In this document: positions 33,090-42,351 of the stretch, piece by piece | Layout of the letters: every line of letters begins with the position of its first letter | Position numbering within the stretch: position 1 is the first letter of the stretch | Assembly: GCA_029775965.1 (NCBI GenBank) | Contig: JARVJU010000006.1 | Location: forward strand, 1-64,000 | Direction of reading: 5' to 3' | From: Nitrososphaeria archaeon | GTDB lineage: Archaea > Thermoproteota > Nitrososphaeria > Conexivisphaerales > DTJL01 | DNA: 64,000 bases | The notes under the pieces: generated by a model | Database searches by the model: none | The model's input: only the letters and a program-made list of their open reading frames with translations | Told to the model about the DNA's origin: nothing | Made by a program: the position numbers and the translations under genes

Positions 33090-34649
33090 TCAACCTGGAA
33101 CTTCTTTGGGCTGAAGTCCTAAGACTAAATTTACGTTTCTTCCAAAAGAGTTGATAAAGTTTCTTTCTCCGTACTTATCTACGAACAGCTTTACAAGCTT
33201 CCTGACCTGCTTCCTATCATCAACCCTATAGACCATTGCGCTGTATCTTCTGCCTAAAACATCAAACGACACAGATTTCTGCTCTAGTATTGATTCCTGC
33301 TTCGGGATTATAAAATATTCTCCATTCTTATAAATAAACCAGAACGGTCTGTCTTCTACCCTTATTTCAGCTATCTCCCTACTAGTCTTTTCATCTATAG
33401 TACTGTGATGCACCTTTTGTAGCATTTCTTTCTTCTTTCCTATATTGTGTATCATAAACAGAAACCACGCCATAGAGATGAGAATCAGAGGACCCGATAA
33501 AGCCTCCCAGCTAGGAAGAGGTGCATTTACAAGGCTAAATGCATCACCGACAGCCCTTATGACAAGCCCTGCGTTCAGTATTAGCACAGGATAGTATGAT
33601 AGGCCTGTAGTAGGACCTCTTCTTCCAAGTAATCCGGGTAAAAGCATCGGGGCAAAACATAATATGGTTGAGCCTATGAAACCTATTGCAACGGAATGTA
33701 TAGATAAATCCCTGAAGATGAATATCGATGAGTCTGTAATCTCATATATAATACCTATTACAAGACCGACAAGAAGCCAGAAGAATGCTAACAGCATACT
33801 GAGATCATTATACTTCATTATTTTATAGTGCATCTGGGTCATCGACGGTCTGTACATAAGAGGATGAGCAAGCTCGAATATTCTCAGCGATATTATAGCC
33901 ATAACAGCTGCAAGAAGAAAGAGGAGAGTTCCCAAGAGCTGAAGTATATTATCAGATAAGAGCAAAGATAAAAACGAGATCGCCACAGCCGATGCCTGAA
34001 ACAGAGATGTCATTTTTGTAAAGGTTATCCTGTAATCGCATTGCCTGAAACTTACTGACCTTATCTCTACTGCATATATCATGGAGCCAGCAAAGCCTAA
34101 CAGGGAAAGTTCAAGGGAGCCAGGGGAGAATAAATCTGTATGAAGATAAGATGCTGAGCTCAGAATCAAAGACGAAAAGAAGGCTGAAACAGCAGCTGTC
34201 ATTATTAAAGGGTCTGTTTCAGGGAAGACACCCTTCTTGATCAGAGTGACTTTGATTATCTGCACCATAAAAATAAGGGTAGCTAGTGAAAAAAGAATGG
34301 AAAAGATAAGAAAATACTTGTACAAGTAGTCGGACACAATAAAGCCTATATTCGCAACAGTCAGAAGTGCATAATTCAGGTATGCCATCCTAATAGAAGA
34401 GATTGTGGATGCCTTGAACCTTGGGACTAGTATGTATGCAACGCCCATTATGAATTCAAATATAAAGCCATATATCTGTGCAGATGGATGAACGTGAAGG
34501 TCTACAGGGGTTAATTTAACAGAAATACCTGATATACTTGCAAGTAAAGCAGAGCCTACAGCAGTTCCAAAAAAAGCAATCACAGAGCCGGTAGCTATAA
34601 AAAGAAGTGTAAGAAGGCGAAGAGGATTCCTCTTCGATTCTGATACCAT
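33090..34649 (-). CDS. NnrS-like polytopic membrane protein
   Basis: 519 aa with about 11-12 spans and a soluble C-terminal 110 residues (from KKKEMLQKVH). Near the start DLHVHPSAQIYGFIFEFIMG resembles the NnrS pattern H...GF...G, a possible heme or copper site; further His occur in IHSVAIGF. NnrS proteins are linked to nitric oxide stress and denitrification. Its neighbours are a hemerythrin-like gene and a second similar membrane protein, followed by the nitrate reductase island. Confidence 0.58.
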   Translation of the reverse strand: MVSESKRNPLRLLTLLFIATGSVIAFFGTAVGSALLASISGISVKLTPVDLHVHPSAQIYGFIFEFIMGVAYILVPRFKASTISSIRMAYLNYALLTVANIGFIVSDYLYKYFLIFSILFSLATLIFMVQIIKVTLIKKGVFPETDPLIMTAAVSAFFSSLILSSASYLHTDLFSPGSLELSLLGFAGSMIYAVEIRSVSFRQCDYRITFTKMTSLFQASAVAISFLSLLLSDNILQLLGTLLFLLAAVMAIISLRIFELAHPLMYRPSMTQMHYKIMKYNDLSMLLAFFWLLVGLVIGIIYEITDSSIFIFRDLSIHSVAIGFIGSTILCFAPMLLPGLLGRRGPTTGLSYYPVLILNAGLVIRAVGDAFSLVNAPLPSWEALSGPLILISMAWFLFMIHNIGKKKEMLQKVHHSTIDEKTSREIAEIRVEDRPFWFIYKNGEYFIIPKQESILEQKSVSFDVLGRRYSAMVYRVDDRKQVRKLVKLFVDKYGERNFINSFGRNVNLVLGLQPKEVPG

Positions 34650-34704
34650 AAAGTCCCTTCTTCACTATCCTTTTTAAAAAATCTTTCAATCAAAATTTGT
34701 TGCG

Positions 34705-35139
34705 TCAAATTGAGTTGCTATCTTTCTTTATCAGTCTTCCAGCTAGCAATGCAGTTGGATAAAGTATCTCCTCCTCCATAGCAGCGTGATGGAGAAGATC
34801 ATGCAACAAAGATACTGCCTTCTTTGCAGATTTATCTTCTATCATTCTGTTAGCTAAATCCCTGATCCTAGAATGCTCAGATAGCATCTTTTCATACGTT
34901 CCTTTTAACTTTGTAAACGCATCTACAAGCTGTGATTCTTGCTGTGGAAAGGTTTCTTCTGCCAGGTCCTTTACTGCTCCAAGCAGAGGCATCACAGTCT
35001 CCTCTTCTGCCTGAAAATGTGCTTCCAGTATATGCATCATGTCTCTGAATAGCCTTCCTGCATCTCCCTGTAGTTTAATACTTCGAAGATTATGCATGAG
35101 CTCTTCGTGCTCTTCTTTAAGCGCCTTCAGTTCTGACAT
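34705..35139 (-). CDS. Hemerythrin-like cation-binding domain protein
   Basis: About 144 aa from MSELKALKEEHEELM. His/Glu ligand pattern EEHEELMHNL (residues 8-17), ILEAHFQAEEETVMP (about 45), EHSRIRDL (about 90) and HHAAMEEEILYPTAL (about 115). A TATA-like box about 25-30 nt before 35139 supports this start over the track start 35154. Located between two NnrS-like genes, a role in NO or O2 sensing or iron handling fits. Confidence 0.8.
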   Translation of the reverse strand: MSELKALKEEHEELMHNLRSIKLQGDAGRLFRDMMHILEAHFQAEEETVMPLLGAVKDLAEETFPQQESQLVDAFTKLKGTYEKMLSEHSRIRDLANRMIEDKSAKKAVSLLHDLLHHAAMEEEILYPTALLAGRLIKKDSNSI

Positions 35140-35202
35140 GGAACAAATCAGCATAAGGACTCATATAGATTTTATCGCTAACAGTTAATGCTCTGAACAA
35201 AC

Positions 35203-36360
35203 TTACGCCCTTGCTGAGAAAAGTAGAGACCTCAGGAAGATTACAATTGCAACAAGTATAAACCATCCTGAAACCCCAGATGCGAAAGAGATGATATTCT
35301 GAATAGATTGTGATAGAGATATGTCACCGAATACTCTTATCAGGTTTGAAAGTGTCAGAAGTATCAAAGGTAGCAAAGTAACTTTTGACTGATCCACCTT
35401 CCTGCCTGTTACGGAGGGAAGTATTACAGGTCCATGCGCAAGAAGCATGGTCCCTATGTAGCCTACAGTAAAGGAATGTATCAGAGCATCGTACATGAAT
35501 CCTGGAAAGCCTGATGCATACATCAGGCCGAAGACACAACCAGCAATTAGCCAGAGGTATGCAACTGTTACATGTCTTCCAACGTACCTCTGCAGAGGTA
35601 GAGCTGACTTTGAAGCTCGTATGAAATTCCTCTGCTCTGAATATATCAATACAAATGAAATAAACATCAAGACAGAAAAGACTAGGTACAGCGCCAAGTG
35701 CTCTGTTGTATATATGGCTGAAACCAGTGTTAAAGCTGTTACAAAGCCGCAAAGTATGAAGACGGATCTGTATGCTGATAATGAATACTTCTTCGAAACA
35801 AATCTTGTCAGCTCCACTCTTTCACCAAAGATGAATATGATGGGAAAAAGAAGTAGAAGTAGAACCTCAGCTATGCCTGAAATATACATAGAATCAATCC
35901 AAAGTATTGCAAAGCCAAGGATAGGTAAGATGGACAAGATCATAAAGTAAAATGGAAGCTTTGTATCTGTCTTTATAGAGAGAGCATACAATAATAGTAT
36001 AAAAAGAAGAAGAGCAAATACAATTAGCACTCCTCCAAGAGTATTCAGTAATCTTATATCAGTTAAGAAAGAAACGATCTGAAGTACAAGCCCAAAGATA
36101 GTAAGAGGAACCATCAGGTCTGCTGATAAATTATAGATTCTACTCAGGTTGAGTATCTTTGAACCAACCATCCTCTCTGTCATGATTATGGGGACAAGAA
36201 ATCCGAACACCATTATGTTAGGGTGCAACGGATACAGAACAGCTAGGAAGGATGGATATGCATCGATAGAATGTATGTTCATGAGTCTGAATATGCCAAG
36301 TATCAAAGCAAGAATCATGAATACAAGAGAGGCTGCCAGCTGAAGTCTTGCCCTATTCAT
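35203..36360 (-). CDS. NnrS-like polytopic membrane protein (second copy)
   Basis: 385 aa with about 11-12 spans. YPLHPNIMVFGFLVPIIMTE near residue 44 and LIHSFTVGYIGTML near 290 mirror the positions seen in the 519-aa neighbour, so the two are related. The first ATG has a Shine-Dalgarno AGGTGA 6 nt upstream. It may bind heme or copper. Distant similarity to NnrS is inferred from motif layout only. Confidence 0.55.
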   Translation of the reverse strand: MNRARLQLAASLVFMILALILGIFRLMNIHSIDAYPSFLAVLYPLHPNIMVFGFLVPIIMTERMVGSKILNLSRIYNLSADLMVPLTIFGLVLQIVSFLTDIRLLNTLGGVLIVFALLLFILLLYALSIKTDTKLPFYFMILSILPILGFAILWIDSMYISGIAEVLLLLLFPIIFIFGERVELTRFVSKKYSLSAYRSVFILCGFVTALTLVSAIYTTEHLALYLVFSVLMFISFVLIYSEQRNFIRASKSALPLQRYVGRHVTVAYLWLIAGCVFGLMYASGFPGFMYDALIHSFTVGYIGTMLLAHGPVILPSVTGRKVDQSKVTLLPLILLTLSNLIRVFGDISLSQSIQNIISFASGVSGWFILVAIVIFLRSLLFSARA

Positions 36361-36454
36361 CGAGTTTCACCTTAGCATAAATGGATTACAGTCATCTATG
36401 ACTAAATTGCATCATACTACATGCTCGAATGCCTAGCCTATAAAGCACCTCACT

Positions 36455-36775
36455 TCATATTCCAAGCATCTTATGCGCTTCTTCGCTCATCATTTCTGGC
36501 GTCCATGGCGGGTCAAAGACAAGGTCAACATCTACCTTGGTTATGCCAGGTACGGACAGACAGGCGTTCCTGACTTCATCTAACAGCCATGGTCCGACAG
36601 GACATCCAGGAGATGTTACAGTCATCTTAACCTTAACTTCTCCTTTTTCGTTTATGTTTAACTCGTATATCAGACCAAGGTCTACTATGTTAAAAGGGAT
36701 CTCTGGATCATAGACTACCTTGAGTGCTTCAAGTACTCTTTCCGCCATCTCTCTGCTGGGGGAAACAGAAATCAA
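36455..36775 (-). CDS. DUF59/MIP18 (SufT-like) iron-sulfur assembly protein
   Basis: 106 aa. VVYDPEIPFNIVDLGLIYEL is the family start and MTVTSPGCPVGPWLLDEVRN carries the conserved Cys; VFDPPWTPEMMSEEA closes it. These proteins help mature iron-sulfur proteins, and PaaD-like forms act with oxygenases. The TTG start (36775) or ATG 36748 are both possible. In this neighbourhood it may serve NarG/NarH clusters. Confidence 0.88.
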   Translation of the reverse strand: MISVSPSREMAERVLEALKVVYDPEIPFNIVDLGLIYELNINEKGEVKVKMTVTSPGCPVGPWLLDEVRNACLSVPGITKVDVDLVFDPPWTPEMMSEEAHKMLGI

Positions 36776-36789
36776 AGATTGGTCAGCCT

Positions 36790-37413
36790 TTATTCAAACT
36801 TCCCTTCTCTAAGCTTTTTTGCAACTTCCTCATGGTCGGTATCAGAAGGAGGGGGAGCAACAAGGTGCAAAGCCTCAAGATCCGTTTCTGCAATCAAACC
36901 TCTTTTTGCATTTGCAGGAACTACTACAAGACTGCCTGGGAAGACCTTGCTCCTTACTTCTCCAGCAACAACCTCCCCTCTACCCTTTGTAACTAGAAGG
37001 ATGAGGTCATTATGTGGTGTATGAACTGGTATGAATTGTCCTGCCTTGAGGAAGACAAGGAGCACCCTATAGGAATCCCTAGAGAACACAGGAACTGGCG
37101 TGAACTGATGATCATCAAATCGCCTAACCCTGTCGAATGATGTTAGTACTACACTATCTTTTTCCTGCAGTGATGCTTCCTTTCTCTTGCCGAAGATAGC
37201 AACCCACTTTCCTGGCTCTACCTCAGATGCAGTATAAGATGAGGGATCAAAATCATCTGTTTCGTGCTGCATAAAGTATAGAAGGTGCAGAGGTTCATGA
37301 TCATTAATTACAATCAATCTATTTCCTGGTTCGAGCTTGTTGAATCTTTCCATAATTAGAGAGTGTCTCTGAAATGGTGGTATGCCCCTCACATCTATAG
37401 TCTCCTCTGTCAT
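36790..37413 (-). CDS. DUF2249-cupin fusion protein
   Basis: 207 aa from MTEETIDVRGIPPFQRH. The first 80 residues form a DUF2249 domain (IDVRGIPPF, LIVINDHEPLHLLYFMQ); the second half is a cupin with VPVFSRDSYRVLLVFLKAGQ, PVHTPHNDLILLVTKGRGE and FPGSLVVVPANA. The track start at 37842 adds 143 residues that are only the reverse of the HTH gene on the other strand. DUF2249 proteins occur beside hemerythrins and denitrification genes. 14 nt upstream of the DUF59 gene. Confidence 0.82.
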   Translation of the reverse strand: MTEETIDVRGIPPFQRHSLIMERFNKLEPGNRLIVINDHEPLHLLYFMQHETDDFDPSSYTASEVEPGKWVAIFGKRKEASLQEKDSVVLTSFDRVRRFDDHQFTPVPVFSRDSYRVLLVFLKAGQFIPVHTPHNDLILLVTKGRGEVVAGEVRSKVFPGSLVVVPANAKRGLIAETDLEALHLVAPPPSDTDHEEVAKKLREGKFE

Positions 37414-37513
37414 GCAGGGTATGATGAAGAAAGGATTGAATAGACTTTTATCCGAACATATTAGGGATTCGTAGCAAACAAGATAAGAGGCTACAAAGTA
37501 TGCACTAAAGAAG

Positions 37514-38142
37514 TTGCTCGAAGTAAAGTTCGAAGTAGAAGGCCTGGGTGACTGGGTGGATAATATAACTTCAGAAGATGCAAGGCTCTCCATAGTGGAA
37601 GTCAAAGCGAACAGAAAGTCTGTCAGTGACCTGATAGAAGTTTCCTCAGAGAAAATAAACCCTGAAGAATTAGTGAGGCATCTAAGAGAAGCTAAAGATG
37701 TAAGAGTTAACGAGTTTGAAAGAGTGAACAGAAACACAATGATAGGGACTATAAGTTCACAAAGCTGCCCTGTATGCTCTGTCTTTTCAGGGCTTGACTG
37801 CTTTCTTATATCTGCATGGAGTAACGGGGAAAAAAGATGCAATGGCGTTTGTTTGCTAGAAATGGAGAACAGCTAAAGAAACTTTATAGAAGGCTCGACT
37901 CTAATGGTGTAAAATATACAATACTCAGCGTAACAAGAAAGTTCAGAATGAAGGAAATAACAAGCAGACAAGAAGAGATACTAAGAATAGCACTAGACCT
38001 GGGTTATTTTGAGTCTCCAAGAAGAATAAACCTCAGAAGCCTTTCTGGCAGACTTGGTATAGCTCCAGGAACACTGTCCGAGATAATTCGCAGAGCTCAG
38101 AAGAATATACTGACGAACTATTTCACGTACAAGAAAAGCTGA
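37514..38142 (+). pseudogene. HTH_10 (bacterio-opsin activator-like) regulator with a frameshift
   Basis: Two overlapping ORFs (37514-37876, 37837-38142) form one regulator. The first ends its true part at CPVCSVFSGLDCFL ... WSNGEKR; the second continues MQWRLFARNGEQLKKLYRRL and the HTH_10 domain ITSRQEEILRIALDLGYFES...GIAPGTLSEIIRRAQ. The break is at GGGGAAAAAAGATG (37827-37840). The intact paralogue at 48217 has the same order, CLVC...then ...LTPKQLEALSFAF. The start is TTG. Cys pair CPVC may sense redox or metal. Likely a local nitrate or oxygen response regulator, if functional. Confidence 0.72.
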
Positions 38143-38177
38143 ATATATGCTCTTTTATCATGCTCCAGTGATATACG

Positions 38178-38810
38178 ATGAGCAAACTTGCAGTAGCTAT
38201 ACTAGCTGGTGGTAAGAGTTCAAGAATGGGGATGGATAAAGCATTTCTTAAGATAAAAGATTCTTATTTTATACAGATTATAGCAAAAGAACTTACAAGC
38301 ATCGCAGGCAGCATGGTAGCTGTAATCGGTGAAAAGAGTCCTGAGATCTTTACTGAGGTACTTGAAAAGAATATAATTGCAATAAAAGACAACTACAAAC
38401 TTGCAAACCCAATGGGGGGTATGATGACTGCATTTGATTACTTTGATAAGAAAGAAGATTACGTAGCTATAGTTGCTTGTGACCTGCCTCTTGTGAAAAA
38501 GGAGCTCATACTTAGATTGCATGACATAGCTGTAGGGCATGATGCTGCTGTTCCAGTCTGGGATAATGGAGATCTGGAGCCTCTTTGCGCTGTATACTCT
38601 GTAAAAAAAGGACTTGAATCAGGGAAGAAAATGCTACAAAGCGGGATAATAGGTTGCAGAAACTTGGTCAAGGCTATGAATGATGTCAGGTATGTAGCAG
38701 CTGAAGAACTAAAAGATGTTGATAAAGAGCTATCTTCATTCAGAAATATAAACACAAAAAAAGATTATGAACAACTTGTTGCAAAGATTCAGAAGAGTCC
38801 AAAACTATAA
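38178..38810 (+). CDS. mobA: Molybdenum cofactor guanylyltransferase MobA
   Basis: 210 aa. Nucleotide-binding LAGGKSSRMGMDKAFL near residue 10 and the metal Asp in VAIVACDLPLVKKEL near 100; LANPMGGMMTAFDYF near 76 is typical. It adds GMP to molybdopterin to make the bis-MGD cofactor used by NarG. It is convergent with mobB, moeA and the nar operon, so the cofactor and its main enzyme lie together. Confidence 0.9.
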   Translation: MSKLAVAILAGGKSSRMGMDKAFLKIKDSYFIQIIAKELTSIAGSMVAVIGEKSPEIFTEVLEKNIIAIKDNYKLANPMGGMMTAFDYFDKKEDYVAIVACDLPLVKKELILRLHDIAVGHDAAVPVWDNGDLEPLCAVYSVKKGLESGKKMLQSGIIGCRNLVKAMNDVRYVAAEELKDVDKELSSFRNINTKKDYEQLVAKIQKSPKL

Positions 38811-38821
38811 TTGCTAAGAGT

Positions 38822-39331
38822 TTATCTTTCTGAAATAACTTTAGCTATTCTGTCGATCTGGCTATAAAGGCTTAAAACAGGTATGCCATGATATTCCTTA
38901 ACACCAGAGGATGCGTATCTACCTGTTATTACAGATGCATCCCTATGCAGATTTAAGAGTTCTTCTAATTCTTTCTCATCCTTCGCGCATACTACAGTTA
39001 CCACACCACTTTTCATAGTAAATTCACTGTAGAAACCCTCGACAAGAAGATAGTCCAGCTTTTTCTTTTTGAAGTAAAGCATTATCTGCTCGAGACTGTT
39101 TTTAGAAGCTCTTTCATGGATCAGGATTATATCCCTTGAAAAAAGTGCAACAGGGTTTGCTCCTGATTGCAGATGCAGCCAAGAGTCTTTTCTTGGCATC
39201 TCTATGTCTCCTTTTCCTGCTCTTTTAATGCTGCCTACCTTCTTTCCATGAGCAATAAGATACCTTGCCAAAGAAGTAAGAGCAGTTGTCTTTCCGCTTT
39301 GTTTAAATCCAGCAAATAGAATTATCTTCAA
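38822..39331 (-). CDS. mobB: Molybdopterin-guanine dinucleotide biosynthesis protein MobB
   Basis: 169 aa GTPase. P-loop AGFKQSGKTTALTSLARYL at residues 6-24, then DSWLHLQSGANPVALFSRD and DYLLVEGFYSEFTMKSGVV, both MobB marks. It assists MobA in forming MGD. Fourth base after its start is the stop of moeA, so it ends the nar-moeA-mobB operon. Confidence 0.9.
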   Translation of the reverse strand: MKIILFAGFKQSGKTTALTSLARYLIAHGKKVGSIKRAGKGDIEMPRKDSWLHLQSGANPVALFSRDIILIHERASKNSLEQIMLYFKKKKLDYLLVEGFYSEFTMKSGVVTVVCAKDEKELEELLNLHRDASVITGRYASSGVKEYHGIPVLSLYSQIDRIAKVISER

Positions 39332-39334
39332 CCG

Positions 39335-40573
39335 CTAAACTCCTGCTATTCGGAATAGTTCATTCGGCCCAAGAAGTGTTACTTTTATCTCTTCTCCTGC
39401 TTTGATGCTCTGACGAGGTGCAAGTATGGTATATGCGTTTGCATCAAGCAAACTGGATAATAAATTTGACCCCCATCTTAGGGGATGAGCTAGAATGTAG
39501 TTTCCTCTCCTCTCGAGTTTTAGCATATGAGCAGAGGGGAGAAACCTCTTATTCTCAATCGATGTGGATAAGTGTGATGCAATTTCGCAGCTTAACCTTT
39601 CCTTATAAGTAGAGTATGCAGCAGATATGCTAGGAATGACAAGGGAAAAAAGAGCTACTGCTGATGATATGACATGAGCAGGAAGCATCCAGATTAACTT
39701 CCCTTTTAACTTGACAAGGCCAGTTGGCCTTGCAGGCAGAAGCTTTACACCATGAAAGACAGTTTCTGCGTTCAGTGAGAGTAGAAGATCCAGCATCAGG
39801 TCGTTTAGACCTACAGAGCTTCTGCCTAGTGTTATCAGCATATCATAAGATTCTATCTCCCTTTGAAAGAAAGAAGAAAGTGTCTTGGCTTCATCCTCAA
39901 GTACTCCAAGCAGATGAGCCTCTGCACCTATCTCTTTCAGATAATGAAAGACAAGATAGGCGTAATTGTTAAAGATTCTCCTTTTATCCGTCTTCTGTGC
40001 CTTCTTGAGCTCCCTGCCTACTGATAATATTCCTATTCTGATTCTTCTCTTGACCTTAACCCTATTTATCCCTTCGAAGAGAAGAAGACTTATACACGCT
40101 GCATTGAAGACTTCGCCTTCTTTGATCACTATCCTTTCTTTCTGTATATCTTCCCCTTTTTTGAGGATGTTTTTGAACTTTGGTATGGCTGAGCTTATCT
40201 GGATTTTATCACCCAGTAGCCTTGTATCCTCTATCCTCGCAACAGCGTCAAAACCCTCAGGTATAGGCGAGCCTGTCGTAACATACTTTGCATGATACCC
40301 TGATAAAGCGGGAGAGTCTACTATATTCAATTCTACAGGCCTCTCAATCGATGCTTCAGAAAGATCCCCTGACCTTACAGCATAACCGTCCATCATAGCA
40401 ATGTCGAACTCAGGAATGTTTATTCTCGAGGAGATGTCTTCTGCAGCAATCCTTCCGATTGCTTGAGTAGCATTTATGCTCTCTGGTTCAATAATAGGCA
40501 TGGAGGATATTGCCAGCTTGAGAGCTTCTTCATAATCCATCAGTTTTAGATATTTTGAAATGTCAGACCTCAC
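39335..40573 (-). CDS. moeA: Molybdopterin molybdenumtransferase MoeA
   Basis: 412 aa. Domain I has NIPEFDIAMMDGYAVRSGD; domain II has YVTTGSPIPEGFDAVARIED; domain III (MogA-like) has RIGILSVGRELKK and LITLGRSSVGLNDLMLD (the usual GGxS reads GRSS); a C-terminal domain IV follows. It inserts molybdate into adenylated molybdopterin. GTG start overlaps the TDT transporter stop by 4 nt, so it is in the nar operon. Confidence 0.9.
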   Translation of the reverse strand: MRSDISKYLKLMDYEEALKLAISSMPIIEPESINATQAIGRIAAEDISSRINIPEFDIAMMDGYAVRSGDLSEASIERPVELNIVDSPALSGYHAKYVTTGSPIPEGFDAVARIEDTRLLGDKIQISSAIPKFKNILKKGEDIQKERIVIKEGEVFNAACISLLLFEGINRVKVKRRIRIGILSVGRELKKAQKTDKRRIFNNYAYLVFHYLKEIGAEAHLLGVLEDEAKTLSSFFQREIESYDMLITLGRSSVGLNDLMLDLLLSLNAETVFHGVKLLPARPTGLVKLKGKLIWMLPAHVISSAVALFSLVIPSISAAYSTYKERLSCEIASHLSTSIENKRFLPSAHMLKLERRGNYILAHPLRWGSNLLSSLLDANAYTILAPRQSIKAGEEIKVTLLGPNELFRIAGV

Positions 40574-41646
40574 CCAGCAGCACCACTTGGTATATAGCTG
40601 GTAGACAACTTCTTAATTATTGTGTAGGTTAGGCCAAAGATCTCATAGAACCAGGCTAGTATAGCTATGTACACAAATACATCGGGTATGATAAGAAGCT
40701 GAAGCAGGCCCGTTGCTTTTGCAAGCATTAATGTGCATACAGTATACATACCCATAGGAAAGACGGCACCCCAGAACTGAGCATCATATGCTAGAAATTT
40801 CACTCCTCCCAATGTATGCCTCCAGACACCTATTATCAAAAGCCAAGGGATCCACCATGATCCAAAACCCCATATCATCAGCGTTGTCCCGGATATGAAT
40901 GTGTACAGCTGGTTCATCAGCTGCTGGTTGATTAATGAAAGATTAGTATTTTCATATAGAAGAAGAAGCGACCCTGCTAGAGTAGTTATCGCTGTAGCTC
41001 CCATGTTTATCCAGTAAGGGCCTGTTGCGTCTTGAGGATCCAGTCTGAAAAAGAGAAGCCTGTAGCTTATAAGAGCTATAAGAATGACGTACATCATCCA
41101 GCCTATGAAGTACATTATAACGCCAATAGTGTATGTATAGGGATAATAGGGGCTTAGCCTTGCTCCAAGGACAGAAACAGATTCTGTTGATACAACTGCT
41201 ACAAGCCATGTGCCGTTTATCCCTCTATCTAATGAGGGCTTTTCCTTTCCTATCATGAGGGATGTGAATATGGAATATTGATAGAATGCCCAAAGAAAGA
41301 GGCCAAAGATCCATAGTGCATATGCAGCTACAAAATCATGCTGTATAAGAATCAGCTGTACACCTACTGTATTGTTACCAGCTATAACAGTGAAGAAGCC
41401 CGGAGCCCTTCTATGGTCCTTTAGATCCTGCAGGTAGTAGGCTGGAAAGAGCAAAATCCTCATCAGAGTTAGAAGCCATATAATCACATAAGCTGCAACG
41501 TTGATATAGAGTAGAGGAATATATAGAAAGGGCATGTTGTAGAAGAAAGCAGCAATCGATACTATTCCTGTAGCCATAACCATGGAGAAGTATGAGGGCA
41601 TGATGTTTGAGGTTTCATACTTCACTTTATCCCAAAGAGTTTCCAT
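40570..41646 (-). CDS. TDT-family (TehA/SLAC1-like) transporter
   Basis: 358 aa with ten spans. The start IMPSYFSMVMATGIVSIAA is the family hallmark; a repeated helical hairpin layout follows. TDT members transport tellurite, malate, sulfite or act as anion channels (plant SLAC1 carries nitrate). Being directly after narI (11 nt) and before moeA, it most likely carries nitrate or nitrite across the membrane in place of NarK, but this is inference. Confidence 0.82.
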   Translation of the reverse strand: METLWDKVKYETSNIMPSYFSMVMATGIVSIAAFFYNMPFLYIPLLYINVAAYVIIWLLTLMRILLFPAYYLQDLKDHRRAPGFFTVIAGNNTVGVQLILIQHDFVAAYALWIFGLFLWAFYQYSIFTSLMIGKEKPSLDRGINGTWLVAVVSTESVSVLGARLSPYYPYTYTIGVIMYFIGWMMYVILIALISYRLLFFRLDPQDATGPYWINMGATAITTLAGSLLLLYENTNLSLINQQLMNQLYTFISGTTLMIWGFGSWWIPWLLIIGVWRHTLGGVKFLAYDAQFWGAVFPMGMYTVCTLMLAKATGLLQLLIIPDVFVYIAILAWFYEIFGLTYTIIKKLSTSYIPSGAAG

Positions 41647-41656
41647 AACTCCCTCC

Positions 41657-42349
41657 TTAGGAGCTCCTTGATATACTCCTGTAAACTATGTTTCTTCTCC
41701 ATAGATAAGGCAATGGAAGGCTGAATATATGAACAAGCCTTGTGAATGGTAAGGCTGCGAAGAAAAGAAGCCCTAGCAAAGTATGCAGCTGATACGTCAG
41801 GGGGGCGGTTGCTATTATAGGAATATCGGGTCTGAAGGTAAGTATGCTCCTAATGTATACACCTATGGTTGAGCGATAATCATATTCTCCTATAAGCAGC
41901 GAATAGCCCAGAGTATTCAGTAACCCGCTAAGCATGACAAAAAGTAGTAGTGCAAGTGTGAAATAATCATCTATACCGCTGGTTGCTTTCACCTTTCCGT
42001 TCAGAAGCCTTCTTGCAAGCAAGACGAATAGGCCTAGAACAGATATCACTCCCGCCAGAGCACCTCCATAAAAAGCTATTATGTGATAGCTGCTGAAGCT
42101 TACACCCATACTTTTGTAAAAGCTGACTGGAATTAAAAGACCCATTATATGCCCTATGAAGACAAATATGAACCCCCAGTGGAACATAATACTCCCCCAC
42201 ATAAGTAACCTTCTCTCAAGTATCTGGCTTGATTTGGATGTCCAACCCCATGGGTCTTTATCATACCTGAGGATGAGGCCAACTATGAAAACTGTCAGAG
42301 CAACATATGGATATATCACCCAAAGAAAAAGCTCAACCTCAGCTACCAA
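41657..42349 (-). CDS. narI: Respiratory nitrate reductase gamma subunit NarI
   Basis: 230 aa, five spans. Heme b ligands are suggested by His in SIMFHWGFIFVFIGHIMG (residues about 53-67) and in LHTLLGLLFFAALPFTRLVH (about 188-206), matching NarI. The end HIFSLPLPYLWRRNIVYR is the typical tail. It takes electrons from quinol and passes them to NarH. Only 2 nt from narJ. Confidence 0.92.
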   Translation of the reverse strand: MVAEVELFLWVIYPYVALTVFIVGLILRYDKDPWGWTSKSSQILERRLLMWGSIMFHWGFIFVFIGHIMGLLIPVSFYKSMGVSFSSYHIIAFYGGALAGVISVLGLFVLLARRLLNGKVKATSGIDDYFTLALLLFVMLSGLLNTLGYSLLIGEYDYRSTIGVYIRSILTFRPDIPIIATAPLTYQLHTLLGLLFFAALPFTRLVHIFSLPLPYLWRRNIVYRSISRSS

Positions 42350-42351
42350 AG

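Noticed and set aside
37827-37840. Programmed -1 frameshift at A AAA AAG
   Set aside because: The heptamer is present but its codon phase does not match the zero frame, so the classical mechanism does not apply.
37414-37842. N-terminal 143 residues of the ORF 36790-37842
   Set aside because: They are the reverse strand of the HTH_10 gene and lie before MTEETIDVRG, the normal DUF2249 start; no protein features.
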